36,685 nt of DNA from Helicobacter sp. MIT 11-5569. Lineage in GTDB: Bacteria; Campylobacterota; Campylobacteria; Campylobacterales; Helicobacteraceae. The notes beneath the pieces were generated by a model that was not told the DNA's origin, did no database searches, and saw nothing but the letters and a program-made list of their open reading frames with translations. Positions within the stretch are counted from its first letter, which is position 1, and the number at the start of each line of letters is the position of its first letter. Location: the NCBI RefSeq assembly GCF_000765695.2, contig NZ_JRPB02000013.1, positions 1 through 36,685 on the forward strand. Reading direction: 5' to 3'. The position numbers were made by a program, and so were the translations under genes. This document shows, one piece after another, positions 27,029 to 35,812 of the stretch.

Positions 27029-27874
27029 TTATAATAATTGGTCGATTCTATCTTTTTTCGGAGCAATTTCTGTGATTTGGATTCCAAAGTTTCCATCGAC
27101 AATCACAACTTCACCCTTTGCGATGACTTTATCATCGACAAGCACTTCTAAAGGGTCATTTGCAAGTTGATTAAGCTCCACAACACTACCAATATCCATA
27201 GCAATCACATCTTTAAGTAGCATTTTTTTCTGTCCAATTCTAACCTTAACTTGCAAGCGCACATCTAAAAGCATTGCCATATTTTTCATTTCAGCATTAT
27301 TAAGCTCTACTTTAGCTAAACCATTATTGCCTGCATTTTGGGTATCTGTTGAGGCTGGGCTTTCTGCCACACTTGGATTAAAGTGATTTTCAAATGCACT
27401 AGAAAATGCAAAATACAAATAATCCTGCACAGAACCGATGTTAAAAGAAAAAGTATAGAATCCACTATAATTTCCAAGCCCCAAATCTCCATCAGGGATA
27501 AAGTTGATATTACTTAGCGTGAAACTAAGTTTTGGGAGTTCTTTTTGCCCGCCAAGAGAAGTAGAAATAGCCCCAAAAATATTAGACGCAATTTCTTTTG
27601 TCGCATCTAAATCATCTGCACTCATTGTATCTTGGCTCTCCCCTTCCCCACCTAACATCATATCAGCAAGTGTAGTTGCGACTTTAGGGGAGATAAAAAG
27701 CGCTAAGCTTACACCATCATCAGTATTAATATCAATCTTAGCCATCGGGGGCTTGATAGAATCATTTTTGCCATCTTGTGCTTCTATATGGCTAACTTCT
27801 GGTGCTTGTCCCAACAAACCTTCAATAGTAGCAGTTGTTTCTTGAATAATTAGTTTTAAAAAGTCATTTAGCAT
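27029..27874 (-). CDS. fliY: Flagellar motor switch protein FliY (FliN-like)
   Basis: Component of the C-ring at the base of the flagellum that sets rotation direction. The 281-residue protein has a central CheC-like region (residues about 50-180, with PKVATTLADMMLGGEGES and ATKEIASNIFGAISTSLGG) and a C-terminal SpoA/FliN domain (about 200-278: LLDVRLQVKVRIGQKKMLLK, then VVELNQLANDPLEVLVDDKV). The ATG is preceded by GAGGAG inside the end of fliM. Order and spacing match the fliA-fliM-fliY run of H. pylori. Confidence 0.93.
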   Translation of the reverse strand: MLNDFLKLIIQETTATIEGLLGQAPEVSHIEAQDGKNDSIKPPMAKIDINTDDGVSLALFISPKVATTLADMMLGGEGESQDTMSADDLDATKEIASNIFGAISTSLGGQKELPKLSFTLSNINFIPDGDLGLGNYSGFYTFSFNIGSVQDYLYFAFSSAFENHFNPSVAESPASTDTQNAGNNGLAKVELNNAEMKNMAMLLDVRLQVKVRIGQKKMLLKDVIAMDIGSVVELNQLANDPLEVLVDDKVIAKGEVVIVDGNFGIQITEIAPKKDRIDQLL

Positions 27875-27876
27875 TT

Positions 27877-28935
27877 TTACTCCTCTTCAAGCTCATTTGC
27901 TCTAGATTTGCGCTGCACTTCAAGCATTTCTAGGATTTCTTTGACTTGGTCTTTTTCTGTTTTAATCATTTCTTTCACTTCAATCGTTTTACGATAACGA
28001 TGCAACCCTATTCCTGCTAAAAACTTCTCTCTACCATCTACATTAACAATAACTGTATCATCAGCAGGGCGGTCTAATCGCACAATATCGCCAACTTCTA
28101 AATCCAAAATCTCATGCATAGAAAGTTTTGTCTCTCCAAGAACAGCAGCAACATTAACTTTTGCCCCTCCTAAAAGTGCTTGAAGCTCTTTATTTCTTGA
28201 TTTTTTTGCACTTGTTTCACTAAGCATAATATCGCGACTTGCAAGGCGCGAAAGCACAGATTCTAGCGAGATAACCGGATAGCATAAGTTCATCATACCG
28301 CTACTATGCCCGATGATAATCTCCATAACAACCATTATAACAATTTCATTTTGTGCAACAATTTGCACAACATTTGGGCTTGATTCTTTAACATCAACAG
28401 TTGGAAAAATCTCTGTAATAGGACCCCAAGCCTCTTTAAGATTCTGCATCATTTGGCGCAAGATTGTATCTAATAGGTTTAGTTCAATATCGCTAAATTC
28501 ACGCGTAGATTCATAAGGGTCTCCCTTGCCCCCTAAAAGTCTATCAATCATTGGAAAGGCAATACTAGGGTTAATCTCCAAAACACCTGTTCCATCTAAA
28601 GGCTTCATAGAAAAAACATTAAAACTTGTGGGACTTGGCAAACTCATCAAAAATTCCCCGTAAGTCATTTGATCCACGCTGTGAAGCTGAATCTCAACAA
28701 TGGAGCGCATAATTGCAGAAATTTGGCTTGATAAACTTCTTGCCATTTTGTCATGGATTCCACGAAATGCGCGGAGTTGTTCCTTGCTAACACGATTTGG
28801 ACGCTTAAAATCATAAAGTGTAATTTGTCGTTGTTGAACGACTGCGGGTTTTTCTGCTACTTCTTGCTCCCCACCCTCATCATCGACAACTTCTAAGAGC
28901 GCATCAATTTCTTCTTGTGATAATATATCAGCCAT
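27877..28935 (-). CDS. fliM: Flagellar motor switch protein FliM
   Basis: C-ring protein that binds CheY-P and carries the torque-switch signal. The 352-residue protein starts MADILSQEEIDALLEVVDDE, the conserved CheY-binding N-terminus (LSQ-E-I-D-A-L). The middle CheC-like domain has GGKGDPYESTREFSDIELNL, and the C-terminal SpoA domain has LSMHEILDLEVGDIVRLDRP. Its ATG lies inside the end of fliA, with AAGGGGG four bases upstream, so translation is coupled. The last residues overlap the FliY ribosome site. Confidence 0.96.
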   Translation of the reverse strand: MADILSQEEIDALLEVVDDEGGEQEVAEKPAVVQQRQITLYDFKRPNRVSKEQLRAFRGIHDKMARSLSSQISAIMRSIVEIQLHSVDQMTYGEFLMSLPSPTSFNVFSMKPLDGTGVLEINPSIAFPMIDRLLGGKGDPYESTREFSDIELNLLDTILRQMMQNLKEAWGPITEIFPTVDVKESSPNVVQIVAQNEIVIMVVMEIIIGHSSGMMNLCYPVISLESVLSRLASRDIMLSETSAKKSRNKELQALLGGAKVNVAAVLGETKLSMHEILDLEVGDIVRLDRPADDTVIVNVDGREKFLAGIGLHRYRKTIEVKEMIKTEKDQVKEILEMLEVQRKSRANELEEE

Positions 28936-29632
28936 TTAACCCCCTTTCTTCAAGGTATTGTCGCACCTTTCTAATCACTGCCCTATGGAGTTGAGAAACT
29001 CTAGCTTCTGTAACTTCTAAAATTTCACTAATCTCCTTAAAACTCAACTCTTCATAATAATAAAGTTGCACAACAAGCTGTTCATTATGTGTAGCGTGTT
29101 CTAAAATGTTTGTGATAACTTCAATAAGCTCTTCTTTTTGCACACTTTCTAATGCATCTTCATGATTTGTTCCAAAATGTTCATCAAGTGGCATAACATT
29201 ATAAATTTCACTTGCGATTCTTGCTTCTTTAATCTTCTCTTCACTTTCTCCTAGCAAATCACTTAAATACGCATCACTAGGTTCTTCTTGATAATCATTA
29301 TAATATTGCGCAATCGCCTTATCAATGCGTTTAATTAAAGAGCGCATATTACGTGAGAGAGGGTCTAAAGAGCGTAAATAATCTAACATCGCCCCTTGCA
29401 CACGCGGTCTTGCATATCCCCAAAAAGAATCATTCAAACTGCTATCATATTTGCGCGCAAGCTTGATTAATTCTTCTGTGCCAATGGAAATTAAATCTGC
29501 AAAATCTACACTTGCAGGCAATCTTTCTTTTAAGCGATAAGCCATAGCCTTAAGTGCAGGAAGATAATCTAGGGCTAAGGAATCTTGATGGTGTTTAAGA
29601 GCATTTTGATAGCCATTAGAAGTCATCGCCAT
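28928..29632 (-). CDS. fliA: RNA polymerase sigma factor FliA (sigma-28)
   Basis: Flagellar sigma factor for late genes such as flagellin. About 234 residues from the ATG at 29632; starts at 29641 (GTG) and 29626 (ATG) are also possible, so the exact N-terminus is uncertain. Region 2 has VDFADLISIGTEELIKLARK and FWGYARPRVQGAMLDYLRSL. Region 3 follows, and region 4 has the helix-turn-helix EELSFKEISEILEVTEARVS, all standard for FliA. It overlaps the small membrane gene upstream and fliM downstream. Confidence 0.95.
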   Translation of the reverse strand: MAMTSNGYQNALKHHQDSLALDYLPALKAMAYRLKERLPASVDFADLISIGTEELIKLARKYDSSLNDSFWGYARPRVQGAMLDYLRSLDPLSRNMRSLIKRIDKAIAQYYNDYQEEPSDAYLSDLLGESEEKIKEARIASEIYNVMPLDEHFGTNHEDALESVQKEELIEVITNILEHATHNEQLVVQLYYYEELSFKEISEILEVTEARVSQLHRAVIRKVRQYLEERGLNG

Positions 29633-30002
29633 AAGTTTCACTCTCTACTTTGTTTGGTTTTGCGCGCAAATCCTCTTCTTCCTCTTCACGCATTGTTTTT
29701 TCCATAGTGCGCAAGAATCCACGAATTTTGTTTGTTGCTTTTTCACGCTTATCAAACTCATCAATATACTCTTCTAAAAGTGCGTTGTAAGTATTTTTTG
29801 CACTCACATTCTCATTGGTATTAATAAAGCGCACAAATAACGATACGCTAACAAGAGTAATAAGATAGAATCCTATTGTGGAAATAAGCGTTCCAGCGAC
29901 AATCATCGCAGGGTCGTCAAATTTTAAAAAGGATAATAAAAGTCCAATAAAAAATCCATTAACAATCGCAAAACTTAAGAAATTATCCATTTTTAAAGGC
30001 AT
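29616..30002 (-). CDS. Small membrane protein of the flagellar cluster, unknown function
   Basis: A 128-residue protein with two predicted spans (about residues 8-24 and 32-54) and a cytoplasmic, charged C-terminal half (LEEYIDEFDKREKATNKIRG, then EEEEEDLRAKPNK). It lies between flhG and fliA, where H. pylori and Campylobacter also carry a small gene of this kind, which suggests a conserved but undescribed part in flagellar assembly or gene control. I do not recognise a domain. The site AAGGAAACAAA precedes the ATG, and its end overlaps the start of fliA. Confidence 0.82.
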   Translation of the reverse strand: MPLKMDNFLSFAIVNGFFIGLLLSFLKFDDPAMIVAGTLISTIGFYLITLVSVSLFVRFINTNENVSAKNTYNALLEEYIDEFDKREKATNKIRGFLRTMEKTMREEEEEDLRAKPNKVESETYGDDF

Positions 30003-30020
30003 TTTGTTTCCTTACACTTC

Positions 30021-30878
30021 CTAAAAATGACCAAGAATCTTTTTTAGAAACTTTCCAAATCTTTTATCTTCTTGCACTAGCACATTCCGTTCCATTTTTT
30101 TAGCTAAAGACCTAGCAATCTCTTCAATCTCCAAAGAAGGGGCTGCGTTTGGCTCTTCTTTAACAAAGATTCCACGATTTTTGCTGTAATAATTAATCAA
30201 AGTTGTTTTAGTAAGTTTTCCTACGTATTCTAGCTTAATATTGCTAATATTACTTTGAGCAATTTTCTGCACTTTTTGAAAAATCATTTGCGCTTCTTCA
30301 TCATTTTTTGCCATATTAATTAACATAAAAATACGTTCTTTGTAATTTGCTGCAAGCTTAATTGTCGCATATGCATCAGTGATTGCAGCAGGGTCTGGAA
30401 TCGTAATTACAATAGCTTCATCGCTATTTTTCAAAAAAGTTTGTGTGTATTCTCCAATACCAGCTCCTGTATCAATAATAACAAAATCAAGACTATCTAA
30501 AAGTGCAGAATCTTCAATCAACGTTTCAAACATAAACTCACTTTTATAGCGAAAAATATCTGTGCCAGAATCTCCAGGAATAAGATACAATCCATGCTCA
30601 ATTGGCACAATAATATCTCTTAAGCTTGCTTGATTCTTTAGCACATGCAAGAGATTTTTTTCACAGCGCACACCAAACATAATGTCTAAATTTGCAAGCC
30701 CAATATCTGCATCAAAGATTCCAACTTTAAAACCAAGCTGCCAGAGTTTATAAGCCAGATTTGCCCCAAATGTAGATTTTCCAACACCACCTTTACCGCT
30801 TGTTATGGTGATAAATTTAGTATTAGAGGTTTTGGGAGTTTCTAGGAGCAATTCTAATTCTGCTGCTTGATTTTTCAT
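30021..30878 (-). CDS. flhG: Flagellar number regulator FlhG (MinD-like ATPase)
   Basis: ATPase that limits flagellar number and position and works against FlhF. The 285-residue protein has the deviant Walker A TSGKGGVGKST at residues 26-36, then VGIFDADIGLANLDIMFGV and FVIIDTGAGIGEYTQ, as in the MinD/ParA group. Before the ATPase core, NQAAELELLL (residues 3-12) resembles the short N-terminal motif by which FlhG touches FlhF. The C-terminus ends with a basic, amphipathic stretch (KRFGKFLKKILGHF) fit to bind the membrane. It starts one base after flhF stops. Confidence 0.94.
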   Translation of the reverse strand: MKNQAAELELLLETPKTSNTKFITITSGKGGVGKSTFGANLAYKLWQLGFKVGIFDADIGLANLDIMFGVRCEKNLLHVLKNQASLRDIIVPIEHGLYLIPGDSGTDIFRYKSEFMFETLIEDSALLDSLDFVIIDTGAGIGEYTQTFLKNSDEAIVITIPDPAAITDAYATIKLAANYKERIFMLINMAKNDEEAQMIFQKVQKIAQSNISNIKLEYVGKLTKTTLINYYSKNRGIFVKEEPNAAPSLEIEEIARSLAKKMERNVLVQEDKRFGKFLKKILGHF

Positions 30879-30879
30879 T

Positions 30880-32283
30880 TTATGCCTTAACTAACCCATC
30901 TAGCAAGCAATCAATTAAAAAATCGCTTGTTGCGACACTTAAATCATTTGGCACTTCTTGCCCAACAGAGAAGTAGCTAACAGGCTTTTTGGTTTCATAG
31001 ATTAAAGAGAAAATATTTCCATAACTATGCGTTTCATCAAGTTTTGTGAAAACTAATGTATCAATGCCAAGTGTAGAAAATGTATGGTAAATATCTTTTA
31101 AATCCTCGTATTTTGTTGTCGCACTCATCACTAAGCTCACATCAATTTTTGCGTTTGGGTCAGCATTAACAAAGCTTTTTAGGGATTCCAACTTCGCTCT
31201 ATCGTGCTGTGAGCTTCCCACCGTGTCAATTAAAATATAATCGCAATATTTCAAAGAATCTAGCGCATTGACAAATTCTTCTGTATCCACCACCGTATCA
31301 ATGCTCAATTTCATTTTTTTGGCATAAAACATTAATTGATCCACCGCACCGATTCTGTAAGTATCAAGGGTTATGATTCCAACTTTATAATTTTTATTTA
31401 AAAGTCTTGAATAACGCGCAGCCAGTTTCGCTAAAGTCGTGGTTTTACCCACACCTGTTGGACCAACAAGCATCATAATATTCTTAGCATTACTGCTTAG
31501 ATTCTCCGCTCTTGCAACAACCATTTTGCGCAAAACTTCTCTAAAATATCGCTTAATAAGCACAGAATTTTCACGCATTTTAATCGGCATAAGCTCTAAA
31601 GTAAGCTGCATAATTTTTTCCAAATGCTCTTTTGCGATTCCGCTTGCTTTTGTGATTCTATAAATCTCTGCAAACTCGTGTGGGATAATAAGCCCATCAC
31701 GCTTTGGTCCGCGCTCTTCCCAAAACATATTTTGGATTAATTTAAGCCTATCGTTTAATCTATCAATTTCACCACGGATTAAACGCAAATCATCAGGCTG
31801 CGATTCCTTTTTTTTCTGTGGGGAAGAATCCTTGTCTTCCTTTTTGGACTCTATTTGTTTAGGCGGTGTAGTCGGTGTTGTTTCTTTTTGAGCAGAATCT
31901 TTTGGCGTCCCATAGGGAGATTTTGCAGGAGTTTTTGGAGCAACTCCGGCAATCTGTGAGATTTGGCGCACCGCGTCAGAAAGCTGCAAGGAAACATCTT
32001 CAGGAAGTGGAGGCATACTTTGTGCAATGCGTTTGCGTTCAATTTCTTTTTGCGCAATAAGTTCTAGGCGTTCGGCAATATTATTTGTTTTTGGTTTTAA
32101 ATCATCTTGTTGTTGTTTAGTTTTGGCTTCTTTTAAATCTTCTTCGCTAATTGCCACAGAGACTTCATAATTACCATCACTTAACTTTTTTTGTGCAATA
32201 ATAGAAAATTCGTCTCCAAGCTCTTTTTTTGCTTCTGCTAGAGCTTGTGCTCCTGTTTCTGCCGTAAAGGTAAATAATTTCAT
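30880..32283 (-). CDS. flhF: Flagellar biosynthesis GTPase FlhF
   Basis: SRP-type GTPase that marks the pole for flagellar assembly and is needed for sigma-54 flagellar gene expression in this group. The 467-residue protein has a polar, proline- and lysine-rich B domain (about 1-180), an N domain, and the G domain with P-loop GPTGVGKTTTLAKL (274-287), IITLDTYRIGAVDQL, DYILIDTVGSS and LVFTKLDETHSYG. The start at 32283 (MKLFTFTAETG) is chosen because GGAGAATGCT precedes it; an in-frame start seven codons earlier overlaps the end of the folK region without a site. Confidence 0.95.
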   Translation of the reverse strand: MKLFTFTAETGAQALAEAKKELGDEFSIIAQKKLSDGNYEVSVAISEEDLKEAKTKQQQDDLKPKTNNIAERLELIAQKEIERKRIAQSMPPLPEDVSLQLSDAVRQISQIAGVAPKTPAKSPYGTPKDSAQKETTPTTPPKQIESKKEDKDSSPQKKKESQPDDLRLIRGEIDRLNDRLKLIQNMFWEERGPKRDGLIIPHEFAEIYRITKASGIAKEHLEKIMQLTLELMPIKMRENSVLIKRYFREVLRKMVVARAENLSSNAKNIMMLVGPTGVGKTTTLAKLAARYSRLLNKNYKVGIITLDTYRIGAVDQLMFYAKKMKLSIDTVVDTEEFVNALDSLKYCDYILIDTVGSSQHDRAKLESLKSFVNADPNAKIDVSLVMSATTKYEDLKDIYHTFSTLGIDTLVFTKLDETHSYGNIFSLIYETKKPVSYFSVGQEVPNDLSVATSDFLIDCLLDGLVKA

Positions 32284-32307
32284 AGCATTCTCCAAACTTC
32301 CCAAACT

Positions 32308-32922
32308 TTAATTGCTATTTGCGCCAAATAATGGAATCTTAACACTTTGACGCTCATTCCACGCACAATGTGGAATCTCCAAATTACCCAATGTTATCCA
32401 CTTATTCTTAAAAGCAATAATATCTAAGTCCAAAGTGCGCGGAGCATTTTTAAAAGGGCGTTTGCGCGCTCTACCAAAATGACGCTCCAAATATGCGCAA
32501 AAACTCCAAAAATCCGCAATCCCTAGCTTGGTTTTCAACCAAATAACCCCATTATAAAAATCTGGCTGCTGTAGATAGCCAAAGGCTGGATTTTTTAGAA
32601 TCGGTGAAGTGGCAATTATAACATTTTTACAAGAGAGTCTTTTTAAAAGTTTCCAAAAACGCACCAAAGATTCACCACAATTTGCCCCTATCCCTAAAAT
32701 CACATAATTTTTTAATCTAGGATATGCTTTAAAAAAACGATAAGGATTTAGCTTGCGCACTTGTGTAAAACGCGGTGTTTTAGAAAGCATAAATTTAGGA
32801 TTGTGTTTTAAAAAGTTTTTTGTAGGTGTAAATTGGATTAAATTTTCGCTAAGTTCTTTAATCTTATAGGTTTTTACACCATAACAATGCCTGCTAGAAA
32901 AGTGTTGTTTTGGGGTAACCAT
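32308..32922 (-). CDS. folK: HPPK: 6-hydroxymethyl-7,8-dihydropterin pyrophosphokinase with N-terminal extension
   Basis: Transfers pyrophosphate from ATP to 6-hydroxymethyl-dihydropterin in folate synthesis. The catalytic domain starts near residue 72 (NYVILGIGANCGES, the counterpart of the usual L-G-S-N-x-G). The signature RPFKNAPRTLDLDIIAF holds the two metal-binding aspartates (D-L-D). Typical enzymes are about 160 residues; here an extra 72-residue basic N-terminus precedes the domain (RFTQVRKLNPYRFFKAYPRL). The ATG overlaps the stop of the upstream peptidase gene (TGATG). The position beside flhF is conserved in H. pylori. Confidence 0.9.
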   Translation of the reverse strand: MVTPKQHFSSRHCYGVKTYKIKELSENLIQFTPTKNFLKHNPKFMLSKTPRFTQVRKLNPYRFFKAYPRLKNYVILGIGANCGESLVRFWKLLKRLSCKNVIIATSPILKNPAFGYLQQPDFYNGVIWLKTKLGIADFWSFCAYLERHFGRARKRPFKNAPRTLDLDIIAFKNKWITLGNLEIPHCAWNERQSVKIPLFGANSN

Positions 32923-33971
32923 CAGGAAGTTTCTCCAATAATACGCGCTCCATTAGCTTCCAAAACAACCAAATCTTCAATGCGCACACCATAGTAATTT
33001 GGAATATAGATTCCAGGCTCGATAGAAAACACCATTCCTTCTTGCAAAACAATTTTAGAGCGTTGCGAAATATTTGGAAGCTCGTGAATATCAAGCCCAA
33101 TTCCATGCCCGGTAGAATGCACAAAATACTTTCCAAATCCTTCTTTTTCAATCACATTGCGCGCCAAAGCATCAACTTCACTTGCTAGCATACCCGGCTT
33201 TGCTCCTTTTATTGCACTCTCTTGAGCTTTTAAAACAATATCATAGATTTTTTGCAGCTTAGAATCTGTAAAATTTTGTTGCTTTTTAAAAGAGATTCCA
33301 TTTTTGCCAAAAAACCCTGTGCGCGTCATATCAGAACAATAACGTTTATATTTTAATCCCGCATCAAAAAGTAGCAAATCTCCTACATGGAGCTTATCAT
33401 TACTTGGGAGTGCGTGGGGTTTTGCTGCATTTGCATTGATTCCAACAATGGGATTAAAACTTAAATCAAACGCTCCCTTGTGGCTCAAAAAATCTTTTGA
33501 TTTGTAATGCAAAAAGGATTCTGTGGAGCTTTTGCCTTTTTTACTAAGGAATTTTGCAAATTTCTTAAATGCTTTGAAGTTTAATTGTTGGGAATGCTCT
33601 AAAAGCGCAATTTCATCAGCTGTTTTTATCATACGCTTTTGTTGATGAAAATTTGGCTTTTGAATAAAATTGATTTTAATGCCATTTTTCAAGCGTTCAA
33701 AGAAAAATGCGGAAAGCTCTTGTGGGTTATAAATTAGAGTAGATTTCTCATGTTTTTTCAAAATTGCGCGCGCAGAACGGATTAAGTCGCGTGTTATAAC
33801 AAGAGAAATTGCATATTTATTATGCTTTAGATTCTCTTTTGCTTCAGTCTCATAGCGTCCATCGGTGATAAAATATCCCACATCACCAAATGCGATAAAC
33901 AAGGCATTATCGCAACTATAGCCCGTTTCATAATAGAGAGCATTCTCATCTTTTATAATAAAGTTTTCCAT
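32922..33971 (-). CDS. M24 family Xaa-Pro aminopeptidase-like metallopeptidase
   Basis: Predicted Xaa-Pro dipeptidase/aminopeptidase P type enzyme, 349 residues, cytoplasmic. The first ~120 residues are the creatinase-like N domain. The pita-bread catalytic domain supplies the metal ligands: two aspartates in LLFDAGLKYKRYCSDMTRTG, histidine in HSTGHGIGLDIHELPN, and glutamates in MVFSIEPGIYIPNYYGVRIE. The start at 33971 (MENFIIKDENALYY) has GGAGGG four bases upstream; a longer frame adds 36 lysine-rich residues that overlap aroQ and lack a ribosome site. It corresponds in position to the peptidase gene next to aroQ in H. pylori. Confidence 0.9.
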   Translation of the reverse strand: MENFIIKDENALYYETGYSCDNALFIAFGDVGYFITDGRYETEAKENLKHNKYAISLVITRDLIRSARAILKKHEKSTLIYNPQELSAFFFERLKNGIKINFIQKPNFHQQKRMIKTADEIALLEHSQQLNFKAFKKFAKFLSKKGKSSTESFLHYKSKDFLSHKGAFDLSFNPIVGINANAAKPHALPSNDKLHVGDLLLFDAGLKYKRYCSDMTRTGFFGKNGISFKKQQNFTDSKLQKIYDIVLKAQESAIKGAKPGMLASEVDALARNVIEKEGFGKYFVHSTGHGIGLDIHELPNISQRSKIVLQEGMVFSIEPGIYIPNYYGVRIEDLVVLEANGARIIGETS

Positions 33972-34002
33972 AACACCCTCCTTAAAATTATTCTTAACAA
34001 TA

Positions 34003-34515
34003 TTATTCTTGCGGTTGTGTCGTTTGTTGTTGCATTTGTGCTTTAGCAGCAGCCTGCTTTCTTGCTTCTTTAACAGCATTTAACTCGCCAACAATTTGTG
34101 CAAGCCCATTTAGTGCTAAATGATAACCCAATGGTCCAAATCCAGCAATTACACCTGCGCAAACTGCTGCTGTTAAGCTCTCTTGACGGAATTTTTCTCT
34201 TGCGTGAATGTTGCTAATATGCACCTCAATAGTAGGAATATTTACTGCAGCAATTGCATCACGGATTGCCACAGAAGTATGAGAATATGCCGCCGGGTTG
34301 ATAATGATTCCGTCATATTCTCCAAAGCATTCTTGGATTTTATCGACAATTTCTCCTTCAAAATTACTTTGAAAAAAACTAACCTCCACACCTAAAGTTT
34401 GCGCGTGTTTTTGAATATTTTCGTGAATCGTTTCTAGTTTTACTGGTCCATAGATTCGCGGATCTCGAACTCCTAACATATTTAAATTTGGTCCTTGTAT
34501 TACCATAACTTTCAT
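34003..34515 (-). CDS. aroQ: Type II 3-dehydroquinate dehydratase
   Basis: Dehydrates 3-dehydroquinate to 3-dehydroshikimate in the shikimate pathway. The 170-residue protein begins [20 protein letters not shown] with the N-L-N-x-L-G signature and the active-site arginine and tyrosine (DPRIYG). It continues with [34 protein letters not shown] and [14 protein letters not shown]. The last 25 residues are a glutamine- and alanine-rich tail longer than usual. AGGAG lies seven bases before the ATG. It is the first gene of the long minus-strand series. Confidence 0.95.
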   Translation of the reverse strand: MKVMVIQGPNLNMLGVRDPRIYGPVKLETIHENIQKHAQTLGVEVSFFQSNFEGEIVDKIQECFGEYDGIIINPAAYSHTSVAIRDAIAAVNIPTIEVHISNIHAREKFRQESLTAAVCAGVIAGFGPLGYHLALNGLAQIVGELNAVKEARKQAAAKAQMQQQTTQPQE

Positions 34516-34547
34516 AACGTTGCTCCTATTGTTTTAAAAATTTTTAA

Positions 34548-34553
34548 ATTATA
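34548..34553 (-). promoter_or_regulatory. -10 box of the aroQ-flagellar series
   Basis: TATAAT on the minus strand, 32 bases before the aroQ ATG. No sigma-54 (GG-N10-GC) or sigma-28 element was noticed here. Confidence 0.5.
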
Positions 34554-34627
34554 GCAAAAAGATTCTAAAATATGGAATCTTAGGGCAAAAGCTAACAAAA
34601 AAATCAAAAAATACACAGAGAATCCGC

Positions 34628-34633
34628 TATAAT
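34628..34633 (+). promoter_or_regulatory. -10 box of the 34666-rsmD operon
   Basis: TATAAT 32 bases before the ATG at 34666, facing away from the aroQ promoter. A short inverted repeat (AAGATTC / GAATCTT, nine-base loop) lies between the two promoters at about 34559-34581. Confidence 0.5.
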
Positions 34634-34665
34634 TTCTCATTAATGCTCATTTAAAAGGATAGGAA

Positions 34666-35112
34666 ATGAAAATTGCGCTAATTTGTGATTCTTTGCTGTT
34701 AGATAGAAGTTTAGAAATGTATTTAAAAGAGTATTTAACAAGCTATAAACTTTGTGATTTTGTCGTAGCAACACAACATGTAGAATCCCAAAAACCAATA
34801 TTTTTAATCGGAGATATGGAAGGCGCGCATTTAAAGATTCCTTTTACAAAAGAATTATTGCTTAAAGAATTAGAATCTTTTTATCATGCATTAAAAGGCA
34901 GTGAAGCTGATATTGAAGTGATAGCACCAAAAAGCACAGAAAGAGAGATTGAAGAGATTAAAGTGCGCAATCACACAAGCGCAAATATTACACAGCCTTT
35001 GGATTCCATACTATCAAATGATTTAAATGCAAAAATTGAAGCAATTTTAAGACGCTACGCAAAAGAAGTTGAAGAAACAATTTTAGAGCATTTAAAGGAA
35101 AATCGTGGCTAA
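34666..35112 (+). CDS. Conserved protein of unknown function, upstream of rsmD
   Basis: A 148-residue soluble protein. The first half alternates strands and helices (MKIALICDSLLLDRSLEMYL; IFLIGDMEGAHLKIPFTKEL) like a small alpha/beta domain. The second half is helical and highly charged (SILSNDLNAKIEAILRRYAK, then EVEETILEHLKENRG). I do not recognise a family and see no catalytic motif. AGGATAGGAA precedes the ATG. Its end overlaps the GTG start of rsmD by eight bases, so it is in the same transcript and may be tied to ribosome or RNA work, but that is inference. Confidence 0.8.
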   Translation: MKIALICDSLLLDRSLEMYLKEYLTSYKLCDFVVATQHVESQKPIFLIGDMEGAHLKIPFTKELLLKELESFYHALKGSEADIEVIAPKSTEREIEEIKVRNHTSANITQPLDSILSNDLNAKIEAILRRYAKEVEETILEHLKENRG

Positions 35113-35683
35113 GATTCCAACTTTAAAAATTATTGGTGGGATTTATAAAGGCAGAAATTTACAAATGGCTCCCCTTGAAATTACACGCTCTTCTAAAGCG
35201 ATTTTAAAAGAATCTCTTTTTAACACTCTAAGCGCGGAGATTGTGGGGGTAAATTTTGTGGAATTTTTTGCTGGGAGTGGAAGTATTGGAATCGAAGCAT
35301 TAAGCCGCGGTGCAAAGTTTGCTTTATTTTTTGAACAAAACAAAAAATCTTATGAAGTTTTAGAATCTAATCTTACGCAAATTTGCCAAAACAAAGCGCA
35401 ATACCAACTCATTTTTGGCGATACGTTTAAGCACTATAAAACTGCGCTAAAAAATATTCAATCCCCTTGTATTGGTTATATTGACCCGCCTTTTGATGTG
35501 CGCGAAAATATGGAAGATATTTATATAAAAAGCTTTGTAATGGTGCAGGATTTAGAACCCAAAATCTTTAAATTTGTGATTTTAGAACACCATTCTACAC
35601 TTGCGATTCCAGAGAGAATCGGCGCATTTGAACACATAAAAACTAGGGCTTTTGGCAAAAGTAGCCTAAGCTATTTTGGATAA
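35105..35683 (+). CDS. rsmD: 16S rRNA (guanine(966)-N2)-methyltransferase
   Basis: Methylates G966 of 16S rRNA. The 192-residue protein has the RsmD opening LKIIGGIYKGRNLQMAPLEI, then SSKAILKESLFNTLS, the SAM-binding region FVEFFAGSGSIGIEALSRGA and the catalytic motif IDPPFD (the D-P-P-Y/F of N2-guanine methyltransferases). A normal member of the family in length. It starts at a GTG that overlaps the preceding gene by eight bases. Confidence 0.94.
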   Translation: MAKIPTLKIIGGIYKGRNLQMAPLEITRSSKAILKESLFNTLSAEIVGVNFVEFFAGSGSIGIEALSRGAKFALFFEQNKKSYEVLESNLTQICQNKAQYQLIFGDTFKHYKTALKNIQSPCIGYIDPPFDVRENMEDIYIKSFVMVQDLEPKIFKFVILEHHSTLAIPERIGAFEHIKTRAFGKSSLSYFG

Positions 35684-35812
35684 AATTTTTTACTTAGGGT
35701 TTGCTCAATTAATTAAAAGAGTAAGCAAAAAGTGTGCTTTAGTATTTTGTCCTTTTATACAATAAGAATATTATTTAACTTTATCCATAATATCTAAAAA
35801 CTCTTTTATTTT
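35684..35812. other. Non-coding gap after rsmD
   Basis: A 129-base AT-rich stretch between rsmD and the stop of the 41-residue membrane protein gene. I see only weak inverted repeats (for example AAGCA and TGCTT near 35726-35742) and no clear terminator or gene. Confidence 0.5.

Noticed and set aside
33972-34079. N-terminal extension of the M24 peptidase
   Set aside because: Lysine- and asparagine-rich, overlaps aroQ, no ribosome site; the ATG at 33971 has GGAGGG.
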